Shown here piece by piece: positions 28,979-38,364 of a DNA stretch of 64,000 nucleotides. This stretch comes from Streptomyces spinosisporus (GTDB lineage: Bacteria > Actinomycetota > Actinomycetes > Streptomycetales > Streptomycetaceae). How positions within the stretch are numbered: the first letter of the stretch is position 1; each line of letters opens with the position of its first letter. The notes under the pieces were generated by a model, which was not told the DNA's origin, ran no database searches, and saw nothing but the letters and a program-made list of their open reading frames with translations. The DNA is taken from contig NZ_JALDAX010000014.1 of NCBI RefSeq assembly GCF_022698145.1, positions 1 through 64,000 of the forward strand. The letters are read 5' to 3'. The translations under genes were made by a program, and so were the position numbers.

Positions 28979-29629
28979 GTGAATCTGCGAAACCGGACGA
29001 CTCAGTACGCGGCGACCATCGGACTGCTGGTGGCCACCACAGGGCTGGCCGCTCCTCAGGCCGTAGCGGTGACTACCGGCGTGAGCACCAAACCCGCAAG
29101 CAGCGCAGCGGTCAAGCCACTGGGCAAGCTCGGACCTCTGACGGGACTGATCATCGAGCGCCTTCTGGTGAGCGACGATGTCGCGGCGTCCAAGTTCGGC
29201 ACGGACTCACCCATTGAGGACCCCCTGCGTGAGGCCCAGGTGCTGGAGCAGGTCCGCCGGCAGGCTGGGGCGGCCGGCGTGGACGCGGAGGCGGCGGTGG
29301 CGATCTTCCGCGACCAGATCACCGCGAGCAAGCAGGTGCAGCGCGGTCTGTTCGACCGCTGGACCGCTCATCCCGACGAGGCTCCCACGACGCGTCCCGA
29401 CCTCGGTCAGATCCGGACCCGGCTCGATCAGCTGACCACGGACCTGCTCGTGGAGCTCAAGAACACCGAGCCCCTGCGCGGCAAGCCGATCGGCTGCTCG
29501 GTGCAGCTGACCCTGGCAGAAGTGACGGGAGCGGCAGTGGAACGCCTGGACACGCTCCACCGCCAGGCGCTCAGGACGGCGACGGACTCGGTGTGCGGCG
29601 CGAACGAGCTTGCCGCAGACGGGAGTTGA
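28979..29629 (+). CDS. Secreted chorismate mutase (AroQ-gamma type)
   Basis: 216 residues. Sec signal peptide (YAATIGLLVATTGLAAPQAVA), then the all-helical *MtCM-like domain: LLVSDDVAASKFGTDSPIED, AVAIFRDQITASKQVQRGLF and a C-terminal pair of cysteines (GCSVQL, SVCGANE) that may form a disulfide. The enzyme turns chorismate into prephenate; periplasmic or secreted forms are known from Mycobacterium and some plant pathogens, and their role outside the cell is unclear. GTG 28979 lies 58 bases after the FAD oxidase gene, so both may share the operator-bracketed promoter. Confidence 0.82.
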   Translation: MNLRNRTTQYAATIGLLVATTGLAAPQAVAVTTGVSTKPASSAAVKPLGKLGPLTGLIIERLLVSDDVAASKFGTDSPIEDPLREAQVLEQVRRQAGAAGVDAEAAVAIFRDQITASKQVQRGLFDRWTAHPDEAPTTRPDLGQIRTRLDQLTTDLLVELKNTEPLRGKPIGCSVQLTLAEVTGAAVERLDTLHRQALRTATDSVCGANELAADGS

Positions 29630-29672
29630 GCATTCGACCGTCGCCTCGGTGGACCAGGGCGAGGACCTAAAG

Positions 29673-29713
29673 CGGCCGGGGCCGGCGAACGTTTCGTTCG
29701 CCGGCCCCGGCCG
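29673..29713. terminator. Bidirectional terminator
   Basis: Perfect 18-bp stem CGGCCGGGGCCGGCGAAC and complement with a 5-base loop, between the convergent chorismate mutase and TetR genes. Confidence 0.9.
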
Positions 29714-29750
29714 ATTGGCGTGGTGCCGATCTCCCTGTGGAAGGAGGCGG

Positions 29751-30374
29751 TCAGGACTGCGCTGCGGACGCGGCGTTGTCGGTGAGTTCCGGAATGGTGC
29801 GAGCCTTCAGGATGCCTTCGACGCCGTTGAGGAAGGTCTCGGAGATCAGCTTCGGGTCGAAGAGGCAGCCGGCCGCCATGGCGCCGTCGCGGAGCATGAT
29901 GAAGTGCCGCCCGGCGGCCTCCGCCACTGTCTCGGTGGTCTGGGCCAGCAGGCCCGTGACCGTGTCGAGGAACCACTGCCGGTGGGCCAGGACGGCCTGG
30001 TGGATCGGGTGGGCGGGATCCGAGTACTCGGCCGCCGCATTGAGGAAGGCGCAGCCGCGGAACCCGGTGGAGCGGATGCCGTCTGTGATCGACCTGGCCA
30101 CTGCACGGACCTGATCGTCCGCGGACGGGCTGCTGGCCTGGGCGGCGGCGACCTGCCCCCGGATGGCCTGGTCGGCCTGCGCGAGGTAGGCGAGCACCAG
30201 GTCTTCCTTGCTGGCGAAGTGCCGGTACAGCGTGGCCCGGGTCACCTGTGCCTCGGCGACGATGCGGTCGATGCCGACGGAATGGATCCCCTCGGCGTAG
30301 AAGATCCGCGTTGCCGTGTTGAGCAGCCGCGTCCGCGCCTCGGAAACGGTGCCGCCTTCAGTACTCCGACTCAT
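29751..30374 (-). CDS. TetR-family transcriptional regulator
   Basis: 207 residues. N-terminal TetR helix-turn-helix RLLNTATRIFYAEGIHSVGI then EAQVTRATLYRHFASKEDLV; helical C-terminal ligand domain with FRGCAFLNAAAEY and GAMAAGCLFDPKLISE. ATG 30374 is chosen because GGAGA precedes it closely. Its promoter region holds GAACGGTC (30398) and GAACGTTC (30451), so it is likely autoregulated and is the leading candidate for the regulator of the other GAACGTTC promoters in the window. The link is inferred from proximity. Confidence 0.9.
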   Translation of the reverse strand: MSRSTEGGTVSEARTRLLNTATRIFYAEGIHSVGIDRIVAEAQVTRATLYRHFASKEDLVLAYLAQADQAIRGQVAAAQASSPSADDQVRAVARSITDGIRSTGFRGCAFLNAAAEYSDPAHPIHQAVLAHRQWFLDTVTGLLAQTTETVAEAAGRHFIMLRDGAMAAGCLFDPKLISETFLNGVEGILKARTIPELTDNAASAAQS

Positions 30375-30397
30375 GCTCTCCACGTTACCAAACGATA

Positions 30398-30458
30398 GAA
30401 CGGTCAGTCTTGACATAGGGCGCGAGGGCCCTCTTGAATGGAGGTAGACCGAACGTTC
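30398..30458. promoter_or_regulatory. Twin-operator region between TetR and the 30483 frame
   Basis: GAACGGTC at 30398-30405, AGTC, then TTGACA at 30410-30415 pointing right, possible -10 TTGAAT at 30434-30439, and GAACGTTC at 30451-30458. The operator distance is 53 bp. The same DNA lies just upstream of the divergent TetR gene. Confidence 0.75.
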
Positions 30459-30482
30459 TACTTCTCACACGCTTGGTGTGCC

Positions 30483-30731
30483 ATGTCCTTCCCTCGATAC
30501 GTCGTCTTCCCGAGCCTGGCCCTGGCCACCGTCGCCGGCCTGGCGAGCGCGCTCCCTTCTGTCGCTTCCGAGTTGTTTCCCGCGCCGGCTGACACCCGGC
30601 ACAGAGATACCCCGGCCGTGCTGCTGGTGCAGGTGACCCGCGCCACCGCCTTGCACCCGATCCACGAGGCCGGGCACCGGCCGGAAAGCCGGCCGGAGCA
30701 GGACGCGATCAGCCGTACGACATCTACATGA
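30483..30731 (+). pseudogene. Short frame behind a strong regulated promoter, probably a truncated gene
   Basis: 82 codons. The first 30 look like a signal or membrane segment (YVVFPSLALATVAGLASALP) and the rest is not recognisable, although TPAVLLVQVTRAT recalls the PVLLVQGTRD strand of alpha/beta hydrolases. No ribosome site is evident. Since it follows a complete GAACGTTC-type promoter, I read it as the 5' stub of a deleted target gene, but a genuine small secreted protein is possible. Confidence 0.4.
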
Positions 30732-30859
30732 TCAACCTGAAGGGCCGGCCCACAGGCCACCCCGTTCGCCGTACCACCCGGCGGCGTCCCGGCATGTTCG
30801 CCCTCGTGGGACACCTCCTGGCTCGCCTCGGGAGTGTGCGCCGCCCGGGCGATTCGTGA

Positions 30860-31630
30860 TCACGGGCCACGATGATCGAAGGCGATCAGCGGGTCCCCGG
30901 TGAGCGGGTGGCCGACCACTGCGGCCCGTACGCCGAAGACCTCGGCCATCAACTCGGGCGTGAGGACCTCGCGTGGCGGACCGGAAGCGACGACGGTCCC
31001 GGCGTGCAGGACGTGCAGCCGGTCGCACACGGACGCGGCGGCGTTCAGATCGTGCAGCGATACGAGGGTCGTCCGGCGCTGCGTGCGCAGCAACGCCAGC
31101 AGTTCAATCTGATGCCGGATGTCGAGGTGATTGGTGGGCTCGTCCAGCACCAGGACATCGGGCTGCTGCGTGAACGCCCGTGCCAGCAGAGCCCGTTGGC
31201 GCTCGCCACCGGACAGTGCCGTGAAGCGGCGCCCGGCGTAGCCGTCCATGCCGACGTCGCGGAGGGCGCGGGCGACGATGTCCCGGTCGGTGGCGTCCTC
31301 GCCGGCAAAGCCCCGTTTGTAGGGCGTACGGCCCATGGCGACGACCTCGCGCACGGTCAATTCGAAGTCGCTGTCCCGCTCCTGCGGGAGCGCTGCGATG
31401 TGCCGGGCCGACTGTCTCGCGGGCATCGTCCGGATGTCGGTCCCGTCCAGCAACACGCGCCCGGCCACCGGCCTCAAGTGCCTGTAGACGGTGCGCAGGA
31501 GTGTGGACTTGCCGCTGCCGTTCGGGCCGACCAGCCCCGTGATCTCCCCCGCGGCCGCTATCAGATGGGCACCGGCGACGACCGTGCGGCCCGCGTAGGC
31601 GACGTGCAGGTCGTCGATGTCGATCTTCAA
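30860..31630 (-). CDS. Iron-siderophore-type ABC transporter ATPase
   Basis: 256 residues. Walker A GLVGPNGSGKSTLLRT, Q-loop AALPQERDSDF, signature LSGGERQRALLARAF, Walker B VLVLDEPTNHLD and the switch histidine in VSLHDLNAA. Sequence type is FecE/BtuD, serving siderophore, haem or cobalamin import. TTG 31630 is the likely start with GGGGAG upstream and overlaps the permease stop by four bases (TTGA). It is the last gene of the three-gene operon. Confidence 0.92.
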   Translation of the reverse strand: MKIDIDDLHVAYAGRTVVAGAHLIAAAGEITGLVGPNGSGKSTLLRTVYRHLRPVAGRVLLDGTDIRTMPARQSARHIAALPQERDSDFELTVREVVAMGRTPYKRGFAGEDATDRDIVARALRDVGMDGYAGRRFTALSGGERQRALLARAFTQQPDVLVLDEPTNHLDIRHQIELLALLRTQRRTTLVSLHDLNAAASVCDRLHVLHAGTVVASGPPREVLTPELMAEVFGVRAAVVGHPLTGDPLIAFDHRGP

Positions 31631-32706
31631 CTGCCGCTCCCCAAACGTCTGTCCAGCAGATACAGCAGTGTCGGAGCCCCGATGAGCGAGGTGACCACAC
31701 TGATCGGCAGTTCCTGTGTGTCCATGGCCGTACGGCAGACGATGTCGACCACCACCAGGAGCAGGGCGCCGAAGAGTGCGGAGATGGGCAGCAACCGGCG
31801 GTGATCGCCACCGAGCACCAGGCGGCACACGTGCGGCACCATCAACGCGACGAAGGCGATCGCCCCGGAGACGGCGACCAGGACGCCGGTGAGCACGCTG
31901 GTCACCGTGAACAGTTCGCGTCGCAGCCGCGTCACGTCGATGCCGACACCGGCCGCCGTCTCGTCGCCCATCAGGAGGGCGTTCAGACCGCGGGCGCGGA
32001 CCTGCAGCCACAGCCCGGTGGCCACGACGGTGACCGCGGGCACCGCGAGCAGGTCCCAGTTGGCCCCGCCGAGGCTGCCCATCAGCCAGAACAGGACGCT
32101 CTGGGTCTGCTGCTCGTCCCCGGCCTGCAGCACCAGATAGCTGGTGAACCCGGACAGGAACTGCCCGATGGCCACTCCCGCCAGTACGAGTCGCAGCGGC
32201 GCGAAGCCTCCACCACGCCGGGCAACCGCCCACACCAGGGCGAACGTTGCCAATGCGCCGACGAACGCGGCACCGGACAGGCCGAGCCCCAGCGCGCCTC
32301 CCGCACCGAGGCCGAGCACGATCGCCGCGACCGCTCCGAGCGAGGCGCCACTGGAGACGCCCAGCAAGTAGGGATCGGCCAGCGGATTGCGGACCAGCGC
32401 CTGCACCGCCGTACCGACGAGTCCGAGTCCGGCGCCGACGAGCGCGGCCAACACGGCGCGAGGGGCACGCAGTTGCCACACGATGAGGTCGTCCGTGCCT
32501 GGGCGCACCGGCTCGCCGGACAGCCGTCGCCACACCACGCTCCACACCTCGCCGGGTGAGATGCTCGTCGAGCCCCAGGCCACTGCCGCCGTCAGCGCGG
32601 CCACCAGGGCCACGCCGAGCACGATCGCAGTCGGGCCGGCCGGCAAGGTACCGCGGGGCCGGGCCGCGACGTCCGCACGTTTCATCGTGCTGTCGGCCAC
32701 CGTCAT
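31627..32706 (-). CDS. FecCD-family ABC transporter permease
   Basis: 359 residues, about nine or ten membrane helices. FecCD landmarks: VRNPLADPYLLGVSSGASLG, RLVLAGVAIGQFLSGFTSY, FWLMGSLGGANW and GAIAFVALMVPHVCRLVLGG. As only one permease gene is present, it probably works as a homodimer. ATG 32706 overlaps the stop of the binding-protein gene (ATGA); ATG 32685 is an alternative. Confidence 0.92.
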   Translation of the reverse strand: MTVADSTMKRADVAARPRGTLPAGPTAIVLGVALVAALTAAVAWGSTSISPGEVWSVVWRRLSGEPVRPGTDDLIVWQLRAPRAVLAALVGAGLGLVGTAVQALVRNPLADPYLLGVSSGASLGAVAAIVLGLGAGGALGLGLSGAAFVGALATFALVWAVARRGGGFAPLRLVLAGVAIGQFLSGFTSYLVLQAGDEQQTQSVLFWLMGSLGGANWDLLAVPAVTVVATGLWLQVRARGLNALLMGDETAAGVGIDVTRLRRELFTVTSVLTGVLVAVSGAIAFVALMVPHVCRLVLGGDHRRLLPISALFGALLLVVVDIVCRTAMDTQELPISVVTSLIGAPTLLYLLDRRLGSGS

Positions 32707-33761
32707 CGGATCTTGTCCGGGTAGAGGGTCCTGGCGATGGTCTCGACCGTCTCGGCGTTCTCGACGCCCGCGATGGTGGTCCGCTCGGAACCGATGCGCA
32801 GGAAATGACCTTCCTTGACGGCTTTCAGGCCCTTGGTGGCCGCGTTCGACCGCAGCCACTCCTCCGCCGCGGTGAACGCCCTGTCGGTCGCCGCCCGGCT
32901 GCCCTTGTTGCGGACCCCGAGCTGGATCCAGTCCGGGTTTCGGGAGATCACGTCCTCCCAGCCGACCCGCTGGGTGGTGCCGTCGCAGTCGAAGATGTTG
33001 CGCGCGCCCGCCAAGGTGATCACGGCGTTGGCGACCTGGCGGTTGCAGATGGCGACCGGCTGCTGTGTGCCGGCGTCGTAATCGAAGAAGAAGTACGTCG
33101 GGCGCGCGCTCCGTGCTGTGCCGTCGAGCGCCTTGCGCACGGAGGCCACCTTCTTCTTCATGCCCGCGACAAGTTCCTTGGCCTTCGCGCGCGTCCCGGT
33201 GACCGCGCCCAGGGAGATGATGTCGTCCTCGACCGCGGACAGGTCGGTGACCGCGCCCTTGCCGGTTGCGGCGCAGGCGGTGGACTTGAGGTAGATGTGC
33301 TTGATCCCGGCGGCTTCGTACTCCTCCGCGCTGGGGGCCTCCCCCGCGCCGCTCATATTCATCGCGCCGAAGGTGTCGAGGTAGAGGTCGGCGCCGGAGC
33401 CGAGCAGTTTTTCCTTCGGGACCGCTCCCCTGCTGAGCACGCGCACCTTCTGGGCCTCGGCGTCGAGGCCGCCCGGCATGGTGCCCTTGCCGGGCGGAAA
33501 ACCTGTGCCTATGACGCGGTCACCGACGCCGAGGCGCAGGAGGAGCTCCAGGCCGGCGGCATTACTGGTGACGATCTTCCGTGGAGGGCCGTCGAACCTC
33601 GTCCTGGCATCCGTGCAATCCGTGACGGACACGGGGTAGGAGCCGGAGGCCGCCTTGCCCGCACTCGTCTCCGCCGTCTCCCGGTGCGCACTGCCGCAGC
33701 CTGCCGTCAGCAGACCGCTCACCACTATGACCACAGCTGCGCCCCGCACTCGAGCATGCAA
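32703..33761 (-). CDS. Siderophore-type ABC transporter substrate-binding lipoprotein
   Basis: 352 residues. Signal with lipobox LLTAGC at residues 18-23, then a FecB/BtuF-like fold (PRKIVTSNAAGLELLLRLGV, LLGSGADLYLDTFGAMN, WEDVISRNPDWIQLGV). It binds the ligand and hands it to the downstream permease and ATPase. I could not see a DmdR1-type iron box upstream, so the ligand (iron-siderophore, haem, cobalamin) is open. Confidence 0.9.
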   Translation of the reverse strand: MHARVRGAAVVIVVSGLLTAGCGSAHRETAETSAGKAASGSYPVSVTDCTDARTRFDGPPRKIVTSNAAGLELLLRLGVGDRVIGTGFPPGKGTMPGGLDAEAQKVRVLSRGAVPKEKLLGSGADLYLDTFGAMNMSGAGEAPSAEEYEAAGIKHIYLKSTACAATGKGAVTDLSAVEDDIISLGAVTGTRAKAKELVAGMKKKVASVRKALDGTARSARPTYFFFDYDAGTQQPVAICNRQVANAVITLAGARNIFDCDGTTQRVGWEDVISRNPDWIQLGVRNKGSRAATDRAFTAAEEWLRSNAATKGLKAVKEGHFLRIGSERTTIAGVENAETVETIARTLYPDKIR

Positions 33762-33970
33762 GGGATGTCTCCTGATCTACTCAGTACATGGGTGAACCTC
33801 CGTCACCTGGTCCAGTAGTCGGGGCCGATCCCCGCTCAGTTCCCGCGAGCCCGCGGTTTGTGCTCGGCTCAGGAACTCCGTGGCCGCCGGCGACGACTTC
33901 TGAAGCGCGGGTGCACGACGCCCAGTTCAGCAGTTCCGTACGCACCGACGAGCGACCCGGAGACACACCG

Positions 33971-34717
33971 TTGCAGCACGAAGAGAATCCCGAGCGGAGG
34001 GCAGCCGCGGCAGCGGCGCCCCGCCCGTCCACGGCACCGCACACCCCGGCAGCTGCCGTCCCCCGACGAACGGGGCCGCTACGTGTACACATCGTGATGT
34101 TCGACGGCGTCGAGGAGCTGGACTGCATCGCGCCGTACGAAGTCCTCTCAGCGGCCGGCAGGCACAGTACGCAAGGCGCCGACATCCGGTACGTCACCAC
34201 GGGAGAGCTCGGGCCGGTCCGTTGTGGGCACGGCACGGAGATACAGGTGCGGCATCGCTGGGCTCCGCAGGAGGCGGATCTGATCGTGGTGCCCGGCGGC
34301 GGCTACGCACGCCGTGACGCCCCCGGCGTCTGGGCCGAGGTCCGCAGTGGCATCCTCCCCCGTGCCCTCGCCGCCGCGCCCCGCAGCGGGCTGACGATCA
34401 GTGGGGTGTGCACGGGGACCATGCTTCTGTCCGCGGCCGGCCTGACCAAGGGCCGCCCGTGCACCACGCACCACAGGGCCAAGGCGCATCTCGAGGAACA
34501 GGGCGGCGACGTCAAGAACGCACGCGTGGTCGACGACGGGGATCTCGTCACCGCCGGGGGCATCACCTCAGGCCTGGAGCTGGGCCTGTGGCTGGCCGGG
34601 CGGGAATTCGGTCCGGACGTCGTGACGCGGGTGGAGGCGATCATGGAGTACGAGGCGCGCGGAACCGTCTGGCGGACCGCAACGCCCGCGGTCGCGCAGG
34701 CGGCTCCACCGCGCTGA
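33971..34717 (+). CDS. DJ-1/PfpI-family protein
   Basis: About 248 residues. Core motifs: HIVMFDGVEELDCIAPYEVL, VVPGGGYARRDAPGVW and the nucleophile elbow ISGVCTGTMLLSAAGL, with the usual DJ-1 cysteine in GVCTG and THH shortly after. Family members are isonitrile hydratases, proteases, glyoxalases or the N-terminal part of AraC-type regulators; no AraC domain follows. TTG 33971 with GGAGA upstream is my preferred start. The first 35-40 residues are Ala/Pro-rich and poorly conserved-looking, so an even later start is possible. It is divergent from the transporter operon. Confidence 0.8.
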   Translation: MQHEENPERRAAAAAAPRPSTAPHTPAAAVPRRTGPLRVHIVMFDGVEELDCIAPYEVLSAAGRHSTQGADIRYVTTGELGPVRCGHGTEIQVRHRWAPQEADLIVVPGGGYARRDAPGVWAEVRSGILPRALAAAPRSGLTISGVCTGTMLLSAAGLTKGRPCTTHHRAKAHLEEQGGDVKNARVVDDGDLVTAGGITSGLELGLWLAGREFGPDVVTRVEAIMEYEARGTVWRTATPAVAQAAPPR

Positions 34718-35120
34718 TCACGCGACCGGGTCGAGGAACCGGGCTCGCCCGCACGGTGTCGCACAGTCCGACTGGATGCGTGTTGTCTGAAAACATGCGC
34801 CAGGACATGGGCAGTTGAGGAGCACCGTGCGGGAGCGTGATCCCAAGCACCCCACGTCACCGGCCTACGACTGGCCTCATTTGGGTCATTGTCCAGTCAA
34901 GTCCCCTATTACGCAGGCGGGTTCCACCGATCATTTTCCGACTAAGCCAACTCGTTGGGGGGATCGGATCGTTGGTGTACCCCGGCACTCGAAAGGGTGG
35001 CTAGCATGAGCGCGATGCGTGATCCGGAAGCGGGCCGTCCCTGAACGGCCGCAGTCCGGAACGCAGAAAATGTCCATTCGCCTACCTGCTTCATGCTCAT
35101 TCAGACCAAGGGACCGCGCA
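34718..35120. other. Upstream region of the conservon
   Basis: About 400 bases without a credible gene. It has AT-richer patches (34875-34955) that probably hold the cvn promoter, but I cannot point to a clear -35/-10 pair. Confidence 0.45.
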
Positions 35121-36857
35121 ATGCCAAAGCCTGCTCGCCCCCGCCAGCGTCGACGCGGGAAAGGGGCGGGCTCCTCGTCGGCTGTGTTCCCGGTGATCCT
35201 GCTCCTCGCGACCGCGGGTGCCGTCACGGCGGCCGTACTCGCTCCGGACGAAGCCCGCGACTGGGTCCTGGGCGCGGTGATCACCGCCTGGGGCTGTGTC
35301 GCCGTCGTCGTCGCCACCGCCTCGTATCTCCTGCGGCGTGCCCGCCGCCAGGCGGCTGCCCGGGACAGCGAGCTCGGGGCGGCCAAGGACAACTGGAAAC
35401 TGCAGGGGGCCGAGGTGGCCCGGCTCGTCAGTGTGAGCCTGCCGGGTGTCGCCCGGGAGGTGAAGAGCGGTGCCGGCGCCGATGCGGCTCTCGCCCGTGT
35501 CGTCGAGCCCTCCGATCCGCAACTGCGTCAGGCGCTGCACATATTCGCCGGGGAGCTTTCCGAGGCGGTTCGGCGGGCCGGCGCGGCCGAGACCGAGCTG
35601 CAGCAGATGCGCGATGAACTTGCGCGGGGGAAGACCGAACTCCAGCGCCTGACCGACGAGACGCTGCCTGCCGCGGTGGCCCTGCTACGGGACGGCAGTT
35701 CCGCCAACACCGTTCTCACCAAGTTCGATTGGCCGCAGAATCCCTCCCTGCACCGGGCTGCCGATTCGTTCATCCGCGAACTCGCCTACAGTGAACGGCG
35801 GTCCGCCGCCGCCCAGGCCGCCTCCGCCAAGGCCCTGAGCCGGGTTCAGGCCAAGACGGTCTCCATGCTGGCCGACCTGCGTGCCATGCAGGACCGGCAC
35901 GGTGAGGAAGTCCTCGGCGACCTGCTGCGACTGGATCACAGCACGTCCCAGCTCGGGCTGATGACCGACCGGCTGGCCCTGCTGATGGGCGGCCGCTCCA
36001 GCCGTGTCTGGAACAAGCCGATCGTCATGGAAAGCATCCTGCGCGGGTCCGTCGGCCGTATCGCCGCCTACCGCCGGGTGCGTCTGCACTCGTCCAGCAA
36101 GACGGCCATCGCGGGTTTCGCCGCCGAGGGCGTGATGCATCTGCTCGCCGAACTCATGGACAACGCTGCCAACTTCTCGCCGCCCATCGACGAGGTCCAC
36201 GTCTACGTGGAGGAGCGCAGCGCCGGTCTGGTCATCACCATCGAGGACAGCGGCCTGAAGATGTCCGACGCCGCCATGCGCCGGGCACAGGAGGCCGTCT
36301 CCGGCCAAGTCACCGACCTGGCCTCGCTGCAGGGCACCCGGCTCGGCCTGGCGGTGGTGGGACGACTCGCCGACAAGTACGGCATCAGCGTCAACTACCG
36401 GCCCTCCTCGCGTGGCGGCACCGGCGTCGTCGTCCTCCTGCCGCCCCAGCTCGTGGCCCAGCAGCGCGAGCCCGTCGTCGAGCTGCCCCGCCCCGCGCGC
36501 GACGTCCCGGAGACCCCGGCATCCGTCGAAGAGGCCGAGCCGGCCCGGCCCGCGCCCGCCCCACCGATCGCCTCCGACCCTGTGAAGGCGGCCCCCAGCG
36601 CCGACGTTCCCCGCAGCCGGGACGCGGCCACCGAGAACGGACTGCCCGTCCGTGCCCCCGGCCGCACCATGGCCGCCGCCGAGCAGGCACGGCGCAAGCC
36701 CGCGCCCGCGAAGCCTTCGGCAGAGCAGCTCGAAGAGCGGCAGGCTCGCGACGTCGGAAGCCAGTTCGGCGCCTTCCACCGCGCCCGGCGCGCTCGCGAC
36801 CCGCTCGGCGAATCCGCCGACTCTCCCGAGGACGGACACCAGACCACAGCCGACTAG
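35121..36857 (+). CDS. cvnA: Conservon CvnA: sensor-kinase-like ATPase
   Basis: 578 residues. Two N-terminal membrane helices (VFPVILLLATAGAVTAAVLA and VLGAVITAWGCVAVVVATAS), a coiled-coil middle (about 90-270), then an HATPase domain with LLAELMDNAANFSPP (N box) and GTRLGLAVVGRLADKYGI; the last 110 residues are Pro/Ala-rich and probably disordered. CvnA recruits CvnB-D at the membrane in the G-protein-like conservon system of streptomycetes. ATG 35121 is preferred, with AGGGA upstream. Confidence 0.9.
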   Translation: MPKPARPRQRRRGKGAGSSSAVFPVILLLATAGAVTAAVLAPDEARDWVLGAVITAWGCVAVVVATASYLLRRARRQAAARDSELGAAKDNWKLQGAEVARLVSVSLPGVAREVKSGAGADAALARVVEPSDPQLRQALHIFAGELSEAVRRAGAAETELQQMRDELARGKTELQRLTDETLPAAVALLRDGSSANTVLTKFDWPQNPSLHRAADSFIRELAYSERRSAAAQAASAKALSRVQAKTVSMLADLRAMQDRHGEEVLGDLLRLDHSTSQLGLMTDRLALLMGGRSSRVWNKPIVMESILRGSVGRIAAYRRVRLHSSSKTAIAGFAAEGVMHLLAELMDNAANFSPPIDEVHVYVEERSAGLVITIEDSGLKMSDAAMRRAQEAVSGQVTDLASLQGTRLGLAVVGRLADKYGISVNYRPSSRGGTGVVVLLPPQLVAQQREPVVELPRPARDVPETPASVEEAEPARPAPAPPIASDPVKAAPSADVPRSRDAATENGLPVRAPGRTMAAAEQARRKPAPAKPSAEQLEERQARDVGSQFGAFHRARRARDPLGESADSPEDGHQTTAD

Positions 36858-36993
36858 GTTTCCCTCCCCGCACAGTTCGGCCCGCGCGTCTCACAGGCAG
36901 GGTCCATCACCACCCCCTCTCACTTGATCATCGCTCGACAGATTGGAGGAACGGGCCGGGTGACCACCGACCGGTCACGACCCGTCACGCACC

Positions 36994-37413
36994 ATGGAGA
37001 CCACTGACAACAGCCTCACTTGGCTCCTGACGAGCCTGGTGGAGCGCACCCCGGGCACGCGCCACGCGCTCGTCCTGTCGCGGGACGGCCTCAAGCTCTG
37101 CTGGACGGAGCACATGACCCTCGACCAGGCCGACCAGTTGGCGGCCATCTGCTCCGGCATCCAGGCCCTCGCCCAGGGCGCCTCCGTGGAATTCGGAGAC
37201 GGATCGGGCGGCGTGCGGCACTCCATGACCGAGTTCCACGGGGGCCTGCTGTTCGTCGTGGAGGCCGGCGAAGGAGCACACCTCGCGGTCGTCGCGCAGG
37301 ACAACGCCGACCCCGGGGTCATCGGCCACCAGATGACCGAACTCGTCGAGCAGATCGGCGACCACCTACGGGCCGAACCGCGCACGCCCGCCGACCGGGG
37401 TGCCTCCGCGTGA
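36994..37413 (+). CDS. cvnB: Conservon CvnB: roadblock/LC7 protein
   Basis: 139 residues with a single roadblock/LC7 fold (LTWLLTSLVERTPGTRHALV, MTEFHGGLLFVVEAGEGAHL). Roadblock proteins act as regulators of small GTPases, here CvnD. It lies 136 bases after cvnA and its stop overlaps the start of cvnC. Confidence 0.92.
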   Translation: METTDNSLTWLLTSLVERTPGTRHALVLSRDGLKLCWTEHMTLDQADQLAAICSGIQALAQGASVEFGDGSGGVRHSMTEFHGGLLFVVEAGEGAHLAVVAQDNADPGVIGHQMTELVEQIGDHLRAEPRTPADRGASA

Positions 37414-37766
37414 TGCGCAAACCCGTGGACGTCGGCGATCCCGACCGGCTGTACATGGTCACGGGCGGGCGCAGCACAGCCGACGACTCGTTCGACCTGG
37501 TGACGCTGATCGTCAGCGAGAACGAGCCCAGTGCCGGCATGCAGTCGGAGCACGTCAGAATCCTCGAGCTGTGCCGACACCCCACGGCGCTGGTGGAGAT
37601 CTCCGCCGAGCTGAAGCTGCCCGTCACCGTCACGCGGATCCTCGTCGGCGACCTTCATGACATGGGCAAGGTCAGCGCCCGCCACCCCCGCGCGGCCGAA
37701 TCCGTCGCGTCCCTTCCCGAAACCGCCTTGCTCCAGGAGGTCCTTGATGGGCTCCGCAACCTCTGA
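37413..37766 (+). CDS. cvnC: Conservon CvnC: DUF742 protein
   Basis: 117 residues, the DUF742 family, a winged-helix-like fold (YMVTGGRSTADD, HVRILELCRHPTALVEISAE). The start is ATG 37413 in the string GTGATG; GTG 37410 is in the same frame and either may be used. It overlaps cvnD by 20 bases, typical of this gene set. Confidence 0.9.
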   Translation: MRKPVDVGDPDRLYMVTGGRSTADDSFDLVTLIVSENEPSAGMQSEHVRILELCRHPTALVEISAELKLPVTVTRILVGDLHDMGKVSARHPRAAESVASLPETALLQEVLDGLRNL

Positions 37767-38364
37767 GCCGCCCTCCCAGCGCACGCCGCTGACCGACACC
37801 GCCGAAACCGGTCTGAAGATCGTCGTCGTGGGCGGCTTCGGGGTCGGCAAAACCACGCTGGTCCGCGCGGTCAGCGAGATCCGGCCGCTCAACACCGAAG
37901 AGGTGATGACTCAGGCAGGGCAGGGCGTCGACGAGACCGTCGGCGTGGAGCGCAAGACCACCACGACGGTCGCGTTCGACTTCGGTCGCATCAGTCTCAA
38001 CCACCGCATGGTGCTGTACCTGTTCGGTGCCCCGGGCCAGGAGCGCTTCTGGTTCCTGTGGGACCGCCTGTTCTCCGGAACGCTGGGCGCGGTCGTCCTC
38101 GTCGACACGCGCCGTATGGAGGACTCCTGGTACGCGATAGACAGGCTGGAACACCACAAGACCCCGTTCGTGGTGGCCGTCAACCGCTTCGACGACGACA
38201 CCAACCGCTTCTCCCTCGAAGAGATCCGCAAAGCCCTTGCCCTGGGGGAACACGTGCCGATGATCGACTGTGACGCCCGGCTCAGGTCCTCGGGCAAGGA
38301 GGTCCTCATCACCCTCGTGGATCACCTCTACTCAATGGCACTGTCCCAGGAGAGCACACCGTGA
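37747..38364 (+). CDS. cvnD: Conservon CvnD: small GTPase
   Basis: 205 residues. P-loop VVVGGFGVGKTTLVRAVSEI, switch region and G3-like block YLFGAPGQERFWF in which DxxG is replaced by GAPGQ, G4 VVAVNRFDDD and a G5-like region near MIDCDARL. ATG 37747 has AGGAGG nine bases ahead. The protein is the nucleotide switch of the conservon. Confidence 0.92.
   Translation: MGSATSEPPSQRTPLTDTAETGLKIVVVGGFGVGKTTLVRAVSEIRPLNTEEVMTQAGQGVDETVGVERKTTTTVAFDFGRISLNHRMVLYLFGAPGQERFWFLWDRLFSGTLGAVVLVDTRRMEDSWYAIDRLEHHKTPFVVAVNRFDDDTNRFSLEEIRKALALGEHVPMIDCDARLRSSGKEVLITLVDHLYSMALSQESTP

Noticed and set aside
33762..33970. Iron box (DmdR1 site) before the siderophore-type transporter
   Set aside because: I could not find the TTAGGTTAGGCTAACCTAA-like palindrome upstream of the operon.
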